Shown piece by piece: positions 33,925 through 41,651 of a DNA stretch of 42,314 nucleotides. The stretch's first letter is position 1. Every line of letters starts with the position of its first letter. This DNA comes from CAYUUP01 sp964447925 (lineage in GTDB: Bacteria; Bacillota; Clostridia; Oscillospirales; Oscillospiraceae). Under the pieces are notes generated by a model. That model saw only the letters and a list, made by a program, of their open reading frames with translations, was not told where the DNA came from and did not search any database. The DNA lies in NCBI GenBank assembly GCA_964447925.1, contig CAYUUP010000004.1:1-42314 (forward strand), given 5' to 3'. The position numbers and the translations under genes were made by a program.

Positions 33925-34911
33925 TTGCTGAAATTTATCATCAAGCGGCTGCTGCTGATTATCCCCACCCTGCTGGGCGTGTTGCTGATCATCTTCACCA
34001 TCAATTACTTCATCCCCGGCGATCCCGCTATGCAGGCTCTAGGCAGCAACTATACTGAAGAGGCCTACCAGGCGAAGCGTGCGGAAATGGGGCTGGACAA
34101 GAACTTCATAGTGCGATATGTGGACTATGTGGTTGGGGTGGTGACCCGGATGGATCTGGGCACCTCCTATGATGATGGTCATGCCGTCTCCGAAAAGATT
34201 TTCTCCTCCCGCCTGGGCATCACCCTGAAGGTAGGCCTGTGGTCCTGCCTGATCACGGTGGTGTGCGGTGTGGCGCTGGGAATATTGTCTGCCGTGAAAA
34301 AATACACCGTCATAGACTATGCCACCACCACTTTTGCCGTTATCTTCTCCGCCGCCCCTGCGTTCTGGGTTGCCCTGATGGCCATGATGCTCTTCTGCCT
34401 TAAGGTTAAGATATTCCCCGCCTCCTGGGGTACCGGCGGTGTGCGGGCAATGGTTCTCCCGGTACTCTGCATGGCCCTCAGCCCCATCTCTTTGGTGGCC
34501 CGTATGACCCGCACCAGTATGCTGGACGTAATCAATCAGGACTACATTCGTACCGCTCGGGCCAAGGGCGTGAAGGAGCGTACAGTGATCTTCAGCCATG
34601 CTTTCCGCAATGCTATGGTCCCCGTACTCACCGTTATCGGCTCACAGCTCACCATGGTGGTAGGCGGATCCTTTATCATCGAGTCTATCTTCACCATCCC
34701 CGGCATCGGTATGCTGCTTCTGTCTGCCATCAACAACCGGGATTTCCCCGTAATCCAAGGGACTGTCCTGGTGCTGTCCTTCCTGGTATGCATCATCAAT
34801 CTGGCAGTGGATGTGGCTTATGCCTATGTGGACCCCCGCATCAAGGCCCAATATGAGGGCGGTCGCATCAGACGCGCCAAGGTCAAAAAAGACGCAAAGG
34901 AGGCTGCCTGA
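33925..34911 (+). CDS. ABC transporter permease 1 (DppB/OppB family), second importer
   Basis: A 328-aa permease opening MLKFIIKRLLLIIPTLLG, with about six TM segments, the EAA-type loop TARAKGVKERTVIFSHAFRN (residues about 210-230) and the terminal AYAYVDPRIKAQY signature. The start codon is TTG at 33925; AGGAGG lies ten bases upstream and no ATG gives a complete TM1. It is equal in length to the island-1 permease. Its TGA overlaps the next ATG by one base (TGATG). Confidence 0.93.
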   Translation: MLKFIIKRLLLIIPTLLGVLLIIFTINYFIPGDPAMQALGSNYTEEAYQAKRAEMGLDKNFIVRYVDYVVGVVTRMDLGTSYDDGHAVSEKIFSSRLGITLKVGLWSCLITVVCGVALGILSAVKKYTVIDYATTTFAVIFSAAPAFWVALMAMMLFCLKVKIFPASWGTGGVRAMVLPVLCMALSPISLVARMTRTSMLDVINQDYIRTARAKGVKERTVIFSHAFRNAMVPVLTVIGSQLTMVVGGSFIIESIFTIPGIGMLLLSAINNRDFPVIQGTVLVLSFLVCIINLAVDVAYAYVDPRIKAQYEGGRIRRAKVKKDAKEAA

Positions 34912-35795
34912 TGGTTAAGACAAAAGCAACGTCTTATGAAAGCGAAAGCCTTCGTAAGCATAGCCAGATCGGTGACATCTGGCGGAGGTTCCGCCGGAAC
35001 AAGTTGGCAGTGATCGGCCTTTGTATTGCCGTTTTCTTGGTGCTGGTAGCTATTTTTGCGAATTTCCTCGCCCCCTGTGATCCTAACGCAATGTCCACAG
35101 ATCGGCTGGCAATGCCCTCTCTGGCCCATCCCTTCGGCACGGACAACTTTGGCCGCGACCTGCTCAGCCGGGTCATCTACGGCGCACGGGTTTCCCTGCT
35201 GATCTCTCTGTTGGCTCTCGTGTTCTCCCTGATCATCGGCATTGGCTTGGGTGCCACCGCCGGTTACTTCGGCGGCTGGTATGAGAACCTGGTCATGCGC
35301 TTCTGCGATATCCTCATGTGTATTCCCGGTATGCTGCTGTCCGTATGCATCTCCTGTTTGCTGGGCATCGGCATGGTGAACACCGCCATCGCCATCGCCC
35401 TGGGCGGCGTGGCCCCCGCCATACGGATGATGCGTGCCACAGTGATGACCATCCGCAGTCAGGAATTTGTAGAGGCGGCCAGAGCCACAGGCTCCAGACA
35501 ATTGAAAATCGTCTTCCATGAGATCCTGCCCAACACCCTCTCCCAGATTATTGTGGACAGTACCATGCGTGTGGGTGGAAACATCCTTCAGATTTCTGGT
35601 CTGTCCTTCATCGGTCTGGGTGTCCAGGCCCCCATCTCTGAGTGGGGTTCCATTATGAGCGTGGGGCAGCAATACATTAGCAGCTTCTGGCCCATCATCA
35701 CCTTCCCCGGTATCGCTATTCTGCTGACAGTATTTGCCTTTAACGTCATGGGTGACGGCCTGCGGGATGCGCTGGATCCCCGTCTGAAGCAGTGA
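34911..35795 (+). CDS. ABC transporter permease 2 (DppC/OppC family), second importer
   Basis: A 294-aa permease with the LAHPFGTDNFGRDLLSR motif after TM1, the loop EAARATGSRQLKIVFHEILPN (residues about 187-207) and the ending MGDGLRDALDPRLKQ. AAGGAGG precedes the ATG by seven bases. It is close to the island-1 DppC-type protein along its whole length, including the last ten residues. It forms the pore with permease 1. Confidence 0.93.
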   Translation: MVKTKATSYESESLRKHSQIGDIWRRFRRNKLAVIGLCIAVFLVLVAIFANFLAPCDPNAMSTDRLAMPSLAHPFGTDNFGRDLLSRVIYGARVSLLISLLALVFSLIIGIGLGATAGYFGGWYENLVMRFCDILMCIPGMLLSVCISCLLGIGMVNTAIAIALGGVAPAIRMMRATVMTIRSQEFVEAARATGSRQLKIVFHEILPNTLSQIIVDSTMRVGGNILQISGLSFIGLGVQAPISEWGSIMSVGQQYISSFWPIITFPGIAILLTVFAFNVMGDGLRDALDPRLKQ

Positions 35796-35808
35796 GGAGG
35801 AAGACCCC

Positions 35809-36888
35809 ATGAGTGAACATTTATTAGAGATCAAAGACCTGGTGGTTCAGTTCCACACCATGGATGCAGACATTTTCGCAGTCAATGGCATAAATCTGAC
35901 CATTGACGCCGGGGAAACCCTAGGACTAGTCGGCGAGACCGGCGCGGGCAAGACCACAACTGCCCTGTCTATTTTGAACCTGATTCAGTCCCCTCCCGGC
36001 AAGATCGAAAGCGGCGCGATTCTGTTCAACGGGGAAGATATCCTCACCATGAGCGATGAGGATCTGCACAAGCTGCGCGGCTCCGCTATCTCCATGATCT
36101 TTCAGGATCCAATGACTGCCCTGAATCCCATTTTCCGAGTGGAGGATCAAATTGCCGAGGTGGTAAAAATCCACGAGAAGTGTTCTAAGACAGAAGCCAC
36201 AGAAAAAGCCCGGCAAATGCTGGAATTCGTCGGCATTCCTGCAGAACGGGGAGTGGAGTATCCACACCAGTTTTCCGGCGGCATGAAGCAGCGAGTGGTC
36301 ATTGCCATGGCCCTAGCCTGCTCCCCCAAGCTGCTCATCGCAGACGAGCCTACTACCGCCCTGGACGTGACCATTCAGGCCCAGGTGCTGGACATGATGA
36401 CCGACCTGAAAACCAAGCTGGACTCCGCCATGCTGCTGATTACCCACGACCTGGGCGTGGTGGCCGAAACCTGCGACAAAGTGGCCATCATGTATGCCGG
36501 CACCATTATGGAGTACGGCTCCTTGGAGGACATCTTCGAACATACCGCCCACCCCTATACGGAGGGCCTATTCAACTCTCTCCCTTCCCTGGATGCGGAC
36601 GTGAACCGCTTGAAGCCTATCCGCGGCCTGATGCCCGACCCTGCTAACCTGCCCCATGGATGCAGCTTCCACCCTCGCTGCCCCTATGCAGACGAGCAGT
36701 GTCAGGAGCAGATGCCTGAGATGAGTGAGCTTTCGCCCGGCCACTTCTGCCGCTGCCACCACTGTGACAAGGGAATAAGTCTGTACTTCCCCGACGAGAC
36801 GATTAACGAGGAGGCATATCAGAAGGGATATCCGGTCTCTAATCCCGGCAACGATATTCTAGGAAAGGGGGACGGCTCCAATGAGTGA
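35809..36888 (+). CDS. ABC transporter ATP-binding protein (DppD/OppD family), second importer
   Basis: A 359-aa ATPase with Walker A GETGAGKTT, signature FSGGMKQR, Walker B LLIADEPTTALD and the cysteine-containing C-terminal extension (GCSFHPRCPYA...C...CRCH). Compared with the island-1 copy it carries an extra tail of about 35 residues (from GISLYFPDE to the end) that is polar and has no known domain. GAGGAGG precedes the ATG. It overlaps the DppF-type gene by eight bases. Confidence 0.93.
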   Translation: MSEHLLEIKDLVVQFHTMDADIFAVNGINLTIDAGETLGLVGETGAGKTTTALSILNLIQSPPGKIESGAILFNGEDILTMSDEDLHKLRGSAISMIFQDPMTALNPIFRVEDQIAEVVKIHEKCSKTEATEKARQMLEFVGIPAERGVEYPHQFSGGMKQRVVIAMALACSPKLLIADEPTTALDVTIQAQVLDMMTDLKTKLDSAMLLITHDLGVVAETCDKVAIMYAGTIMEYGSLEDIFEHTAHPYTEGLFNSLPSLDADVNRLKPIRGLMPDPANLPHGCSFHPRCPYADEQCQEQMPEMSELSPGHFCRCHHCDKGISLYFPDETINEEAYQKGYPVSNPGNDILGKGDGSNE

Positions 36889-37846
36889 GGTGCTGATTCG
36901 GGTCGAACACTTGAAGAAATATTTTGACACACCCAGGGGAAAACTTCACGCCGTAGACAATGTGGGCTTTACCCTATCTGCAGGCAAGACTCTAGGTGTG
37001 GTGGGCGAGTCCGGCTGCGGAAAATCCACTCTGGGCCGAACTGTTCTCGGCCTGCTGAACGCGACTGATGGCAAAATTTACTTCGAAGGAAAAGACATCA
37101 CCAATGCCAGGGGGAAAGAGCGCCGGGAGCTGCAAAAGGAGATGCAGATCATCTTTCAGGATCCCTTTTCCTCTCTCAACCCCCGCTATCCCGTGTTCGA
37201 ACTCATCGCCAATCCCCTGAAAACCTTTCATCTCTGCCATGGGAAGCAGGAACTGGAGAAGCGGGTATTCTCCCTGATGGACACAGTGGGACTGGCCCGG
37301 CGGTTCGCTTATTCTTATCCTCATGAGTTGGACGGCGGCCGACGTCAGCGCATTGGTATTGCCCGGGCTCTCTCTGTGGAACCTAAATTCATCGTCTGCG
37401 ATGAGCCGGTGTCTGCCCTGGACGTCTCTATCCAAGCCCAGGTACTCAACCTCCTCCAGGATCTCCAGGAGGAAAAGAATCTGAGCTATATTTTCGTCAC
37501 CCACGATATGTCCGTAGTTAAGCATATCTCCGATGACATCCTGGTGATGTATGTGGGTGCCATGGTGGAAAAGAGTCCGGCAAAAAAGCTCTTTGAATCG
37601 CCGCTGCACCCATATACAAAGGGTCTTCTGTCTGCAATTCCCGTCCCGTCCATCCGACGGGAGAAGAAGCGTATTATCATGCAGGGTGAGCTGACCAGTC
37701 CTGTGAACCCCAAGCCCGGCTGCCGCTTTGCCAACCGCTGCCCCTATGCGAAGGATAAATGTTTCCAGGAGCAGCCACAGTATCAAGAGGTTCAGCCCGA
37801 ACACTTTGTGGCCTGTCACTACGTCCGAGAAATTAACGGCTTATGA
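36881..37846 (+). CDS. ABC transporter ATP-binding protein (DppF/OppF family), second importer
   Basis: A 321-aa ATPase with Walker A GESGCGKST, Walker B FIVCDEPVSALD and the C-terminal GCRFANRCPYA extension. The signature is LDGGRRQR rather than LSGGQRQR, as in the island-1 homologue. It starts inside the end of the DppD gene, and its stop overlaps the start of the nucleotidase-like gene by four bases, so three proteins are translationally coupled. Confidence 0.93.
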   Translation: MSEVLIRVEHLKKYFDTPRGKLHAVDNVGFTLSAGKTLGVVGESGCGKSTLGRTVLGLLNATDGKIYFEGKDITNARGKERRELQKEMQIIFQDPFSSLNPRYPVFELIANPLKTFHLCHGKQELEKRVFSLMDTVGLARRFAYSYPHELDGGRRQRIGIARALSVEPKFIVCDEPVSALDVSIQAQVLNLLQDLQEEKNLSYIFVTHDMSVVKHISDDILVMYVGAMVEKSPAKKLFESPLHPYTKGLLSAIPVPSIRREKKRIIMQGELTSPVNPKPGCRFANRCPYAKDKCFQEQPQYQEVQPEHFVACHYVREINGL

Positions 37847-38688
37847 GAAACTGCCGTTTTTGCCTTTTCCTGCTGCTTCTGGCGGTTCTCCCCCTTTCCC
37901 TGCTCCACATGGCCTCTGCTCTGAATCCGGAATCTCTGGTGGGGACGCTGGAAAAGGCTCCGAAATCCTACTTGAGCGAGTCTCCCTATTGGGAGCAGTG
38001 CCAGTTGGGCAGCACCGTTGCAGATGCGGTGCGCGACAGCACAGGAGCAGATGTGGCCCTGGTGAACGCTTCCGACCTAAAAAATGACCTGAACCAGGGA
38101 ACAATCACAGGGGCAGATATCCTCCGTGTGTTCGGGGAAGACCGCACTCTAGGGGTTGCTCTTATCTCCCCGGCAACCTTGTGGCAGCTACTGGAGCATT
38201 CCGTCTCCCAGGTAGTCGTTGACCCTGACACAGAGTCTATCGTGGAGGAGGATTCCGTTTTTCCCGGCTTCTGCCACCTGTCCGGGTTGACCATGACTTA
38301 TGATGCCTCTGCCCCTGCAGGAGAACGGGTTCTCTCTCTGACCCTGGAAGATGGCAGCCAACTCTCTAAGGATGACCAGACCTCCCAGTTAAGTGTTGCC
38401 GCCACCACCTATATGCTGGAAGGCGGGTATAGCTTTCTCCCCCTGGAATATGAACGTCTGGACTGCACCCTGGCGGATGCCCTGGCAGAATATGTGGGAA
38501 CGCACCTCCAACTGCCGGAGGATGACGGGGATCGCATTTCTATTATCGGCATTCGGGAGAGCAGCATCTTCGGACATATCTCCAAGTGGGCCATCTTTGC
38601 GGGCTGCGCTGTCCTAGCGGCTATCATTGGCACACGGGGGGTCTGGCTGAAAAAGTATAATCGGGAATTCAATAGCGATGAGGGATGA
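37843..38688 (+). CDS. Membrane-anchored orphan 5'-nucleotidase C-terminal-domain protein
   Basis: A 281-aa protein. A signal peptide (residues 1-26, ending MASA) leads into a region like the 5'-nucleotidase C-terminal domain: QLGSTVADAVRDSTGADVAL, then VNASDLKNDLNQGTITGADILRVF, then ALISPATLWQLLEHSV. A TM helix near residues 250-270 is followed by a basic tail, so the domain should be held outside the membrane. The N-terminal metallophosphatase domain that does catalysis in 5'-nucleotidases is absent, and the family's NGGxR loop reads NASDLK. It is coupled (ATGA) to the importer's last ATPase gene, suggesting a ligand-capturing accessory of that importer. This is inference. Confidence 0.75.
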   Translation: MRNCRFCLFLLLLAVLPLSLLHMASALNPESLVGTLEKAPKSYLSESPYWEQCQLGSTVADAVRDSTGADVALVNASDLKNDLNQGTITGADILRVFGEDRTLGVALISPATLWQLLEHSVSQVVVDPDTESIVEEDSVFPGFCHLSGLTMTYDASAPAGERVLSLTLEDGSQLSKDDQTSQLSVAATTYMLEGGYSFLPLEYERLDCTLADALAEYVGTHLQLPEDDGDRISIIGIRESSIFGHISKWAIFAGCAVLAAIIGTRGVWLKKYNREFNSDEG

Positions 38689-38946
38689 CCCCTCCCCTGC
38701 CTGCAGCGGCCCGACTGCCCGTAAACGCAAAACAAGAGAGAAATGGAGATGGGCATCAAGGCGTACCAGAAGAAGGGTCGGACCCGGAACGGCAGACCGG
38801 GGCCAATATCTGATCGAGCCTGCTGATGAAATGATGAAGTGAACGCAAACCCCCTCCTGGGCCGTAGTCCGGGAGGGGGTTTATTCGCGATTCCGTTAGC
38901 AAATTGAGCTGCCGCATTTGATAAATGTGGAGCCGGAGTGTTATCC
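38689..38946. other. Intergenic spacer after island 2
   Basis: It holds the operon terminator (38847-38885) and otherwise no recognisable gene. A 27-codon frame from 38743 has no recognised similarity. Confidence 0.5.
38847..38885 (+). terminator. Terminator of the second importer operon
   Basis: A 14-bp stem (38847-38860 with 38869-38882, one G.T pair) and an eight-base loop end in TTTATT. Confidence 0.8.
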
Positions 38947-38947
38947 G

Positions 38948-39112
38948 GTAGTGAGCGAGTATATCCCGGTCATTGACCAGTGACCGGAAGAAGGACGCAG
39001 CGTGTCCCGCAGGCAGCGTCATTAGATCCAGAGGATCTCTATCTATGGCTGTCTAAAGGGCGAATGCGGCTTCACCGGCAGCTATTCCAGTGTCAAGCGT
39101 TGTATATGTCCG
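38948..39112 (+). pseudogene. IS21-family istA transposase fossil
   Basis: One reading frame with two in-frame stops (TGA 38981, TAG 39023) spells the N-terminal half of an IstA-type transposase: SEYIPVIDQ, then RRQRH, then RISIYGCLKGECGFTG, then SYSSVKR. IstA proteins have the pattern xQRHTAxRIxxRLxxExGFxGxYSSVKR in this order and spacing. No istB or inverted-repeat ends are seen, so this is a relic rather than an active element. Confidence 0.65.
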
Positions 39113-39148
39113 CAAAAAACATTTTTTGTATCTTTTCTGTAAACCCCA

Positions 39149-39177
39149 TTGACATCACCGGCTCAACTGTATATAAT
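39149..39177 (+). promoter_or_regulatory. Consensus promoter of the GntR-type gene
   Basis: TTGACA (39149-39154), a 17-bp spacer and TATAAT (39172-39177), both perfect. Confidence 0.85.
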
Positions 39178-39189
39178 AGATATATACAG
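39167..39189. promoter_or_regulatory. Palindromic operator over the -10 of the GntR/ABC operon
   Basis: CTGTATATA-ATAGA-TATATACAG is a perfect 9-bp inverted repeat covering the -10 element. Its position fits autorepression by the YtrA-type regulator encoded directly downstream. Confidence 0.7.
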
Positions 39190-39208
39190 AATTAACAGGG
39201 GCGATGGC

Positions 39209-39583
39209 GTGAACATTTTGATTGATAATAAAAGCGGAACACCGATTTACGATCAGATATATTCCCAGATCAAAAGTCAGATTATCAGTGGTGCATTGAA
39301 GCAAGATGAATTGTTGCCGTCCATTCGGGGGCTTGCAAAGGATCTTCGTATTAGCTTTATTACAACAAAGCGTGCGTATGAAGAACTTGAAAAAGAAGGC
39401 TTTATCTACACTTTACCTGCCAAGGGGTGTTATGTAGCTCCCAAAAATATAGAACTGCTGAAAGAAGAAAATCTGAAGAAGATTGAAGAACATATAGATG
39501 AGATCGTCAGACTCGCTGCTTCCTGCAATTTGAGCAAACAGGAAATTATTGAAATGGTCAATTTCGGCCTGGAGGAACGATGA
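39209..39583 (+). CDS. GntR-family regulator, YtrA subfamily
   Basis: A 124-aa short GntR protein. The N-terminal winged helix-turn-helix reads PIYDQIYSQIKSQIISGALKQ, then LPSIRGLAKDLRIS, then EELEKEGFIYTLPAKGCYV; a small dimerising tail follows, which is the YtrA type rather than the large effector-domain types. The start is GTG 39209 with AGGGG seven bases upstream; a frame from 39149 would overlap the promoter. YtrA genes usually precede the ABC transporter they repress, and here the stop overlaps the ABC ATPase start by four bases. The partner gene is broken, so the regulator may now control only itself. Confidence 0.88.
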   Translation: MNILIDNKSGTPIYDQIYSQIKSQIISGALKQDELLPSIRGLAKDLRISFITTKRAYEELEKEGFIYTLPAKGCYVAPKNIELLKEENLKKIEEHIDEIVRLAASCNLSKQEIIEMVNFGLEER

Positions 39584-40083
39584 TGAACGCGCTCGAAATT
39601 AGAAACCTGACAAAATCATATCCCGGCTTTACGCTAGACAACTTAAGTTTAACACTTCCAAGCGGGTGTATTATGGGTCTTATTGGTGAGAATGGCGCTG
39701 GAAAGAGTACTACATTCAAGCTCATTCTTGATATGATTCACAAGGATAGCGGCAGTATTACAGTTCTCGGAAAGGACAGCGGGGATAACATCAAACTTAC
39801 AAAAGAGGATACCGGCGTTGTCATGGATGAGGTAGGCATTCCAGAATGTTTAACCGTCAAGCAAGTCGGGAATGTGATGAAGCATACCTTTCAAAATTGG
39901 GACAACGCTGAATACACTCGATTGGTACAGAAATTTGCACTGCCGGATAAAAAGCAGTTCAGAGACTTCTCCCGCGGGATGAAAATGAAACTGGGCATTG
40001 CTATTGCTATGTCCCATAACAGCAAGCTCCTGATTCTGGATGTAAACTGTAGTACCCCTTTAGAGTGTGTATTCAGTGCATAG
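39580..40083 (+). pseudogene. ABC transporter ATPase, truncated at Walker B by a mobile element
   Basis: The frame starts as a YtrB-type ABC ATPase: Walker A GENGAGKST (residues about 37-45), signature FSRGMKMKLGIAIAMSH, then LLILD. Homology ends exactly at the Walker B aspartate (about position 40037); the following residues VNCSTPLECVFSA belong to the incoming DNA and reach a stop at 40083. The catalytic glutamate, switch histidine and the rest of the fold are lost, as is any following permease. The truncated product cannot hydrolyse ATP. The missing 3' part should lie beyond the far end of the element. Confidence 0.85.
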
Positions 40084-40156
40084 TGTAGGAGAAAGGGTGA
40101 GAAATAGAACTGCATACACAGCAGAAAGAGAAAATTGTGTATTGTGTTGGTTAGGA

Positions 40157-40183
40157 CGGTCATGAGAGATGACCGCTTTTTTA
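40157..40183 (+). terminator. Terminator or attenuator near the element's left end
   Basis: A 7-bp stem (CGGTCAT, 40157-40163, with 40169-40175) and a five-base loop are followed by CTTTTTTATTT, upstream of the first element gene. Confidence 0.75.
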
Positions 40184-40316
40184 TTTCTGTCGGAAAGAGG
40201 TGATTAACCCTTTTTCGGATTAATTGCTCAAAATGAACAATGCATATTACAGGCGCATGGAAGAAGAAAATCCATGTGTCTTTTTTATGCGTAAATTTAA
40301 GGAAAGGAAGAAAAAC

Positions 40317-40973
40317 ATGACAATCTACCAACAGGAACTAATGAGAAAGCTCCCCCATTATGGCTGCATCGGCAGCTACAGTGAAAATGAGGAAACCCTC
40401 AGCTTCTCATATAACGGTATTAAAATCGGCTGGATGGAAAAGGATGGTTCTGTCTGTGGCGTGGTCGATGAAGATATGCCAGAGGATGCGGACGATATGT
40501 TTTTTACCATCCGGGATAGGGCAAGGCTGATCCGGGAATATGTCTCCCTCTATGAATCCTCACCGCCTATGGGCGTATCCGATGTAAAAGAGTACCGTAG
40601 ATTTGCAGAATACGGAGATACTGTCCTTGCCGGAATGTACAGCGAACAGCATGGTTTCATGTTCACCACATGGGAGCAAAGCAATGACAAAAGCTATGTC
40701 ACGCATGGCGATTATTCCCCAAGCTACGCTTACGTGAAAGAGGCATTCGCCGTCCGTGCCGGACTTATAGAAAAAAATCGTGTGTTCAGTGACGATGAGG
40801 CGGCGGATCTGTACCGCTGCGTTGATTATGCAAAATACAACTGCGAAACACTGACCTATGAGCAGGAACGGCAGCTTGACTCCCTTGCGGAAAAGCTGCA
40901 ATACGGATATCCGCAACTTGAAGAATCGCTGCCCTCTTTTGAGCAGGACGATGCCCCGCAACTCAATATGTAA
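40317..40973 (+). CDS. Conserved conjugative-element protein of unknown function
   Basis: A 218-aa soluble acidic protein opening MTIYQQELMRKLPHYGCIG. Regions such as VVDEDMPEDADDMFFTIRDRARLIREYV and the C-terminal LTYEQERQLDSLAEKLQYG are of a kind I associate with accessory proteins of Tn1549-like elements, but no biochemical function is known to me. The ATG at 40317 follows AAGGAAAGGAAG; an upstream in-frame ATG at 40224 lacks a ribosome site. It is followed 78 bp later by the next element gene. Confidence 0.75.
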   Translation: MTIYQQELMRKLPHYGCIGSYSENEETLSFSYNGIKIGWMEKDGSVCGVVDEDMPEDADDMFFTIRDRARLIREYVSLYESSPPMGVSDVKEYRRFAEYGDTVLAGMYSEQHGFMFTTWEQSNDKSYVTHGDYSPSYAYVKEAFAVRAGLIEKNRVFSDDEAADLYRCVDYAKYNCETLTYEQERQLDSLAEKLQYGYPQLEESLPSFEQDDAPQLNM

Positions 40974-41051
40974 CCCATACCACCCCAGCTCCGGCTTTTG
41001 TAAGCGAAACAAAAGCCGGGGCTTTTTCTGTTTTCAGGAAAGGAGTCCAAA

Positions 41052-41651
41052 ATGTATTTTTCGCAAAACAAGAACCTGCGTGAGATGGAAAAGCTCATGC
41101 AGCACATTCCCAATTTCGAGCCGAGAGGATGCGGAGTCATTGCCATAGAGGTGCTGGAAATCCCTCCGCCCACCTTTGCGGAGGTTATGGCAGCAACGGT
41201 ATCCGCCGTAAAATGCCCTGATTTTCTCCAGCGCCTAAATCAATATTTAAAAGAAAGCGAGACAATTCCAATGATGTTCAGGAACAAAAAACACCATGCA
41301 GTATTTGAGGATTTCATCAAAAAAAGAGATAAAAACAACCAAGCCCTCATGTCCGCTCTTTATCTGCTGACTGCTGATTTTATGCTGTGGCGGTCTGTCA
41401 AATACTGTGTCGTCAACAATGTCATCTGCTTTGAGCAGATACATCTGCACGGAACAACCGCAGACGGCTATGCCCTCTTCTGCGCGGCAAAGGATCTGTA
41501 TCTTGGAACAGGCTGCCTTACTGTGAGCGACCTTGCCGACAAAAGCCTTGTGCCGCCGAAGATATTCGGACTCATCTGCAATGCAATGGCAATACGGCGG
41601 TTTGGGCTTGGCGCCTTGGAAAGCATGGAGAGGGGTGATAGACAATGCTGA
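41052..41651 (+). CDS. Conserved conjugative-element protein of unknown function 2
   Basis: A 199-aa soluble protein opening MYFSQNKNLREMEKLMQHIP, with an N-terminal half containing FEPRGCGVIAI and a helical C-terminal half containing CAAKDLYLGTG. I do not recognise a defined function. AGGAAAGGAG lies upstream. Its stop overlaps the start of the ArdA-like gene by seven bases, so the two are coupled. Its role is likely linked to maintenance or host-defence evasion of the element (inference). Confidence 0.75.
   Translation: MYFSQNKNLREMEKLMQHIPNFEPRGCGVIAIEVLEIPPPTFAEVMAATVSAVKCPDFLQRLNQYLKESETIPMMFRNKKHHAVFEDFIKKRDKNNQALMSALYLLTADFMLWRSVKYCVVNNVICFEQIHLHGTTADGYALFCAAKDLYLGTGCLTVSDLADKSLVPPKIFGLICNAMAIRRFGLGALESMERGDRQC

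Noticed and set aside
34824..35834. A 336-codon minus-strand frame opposite the DppC-type permease
   Set aside because: Gln/His/Gly-rich antisense translation of a membrane protein gene.
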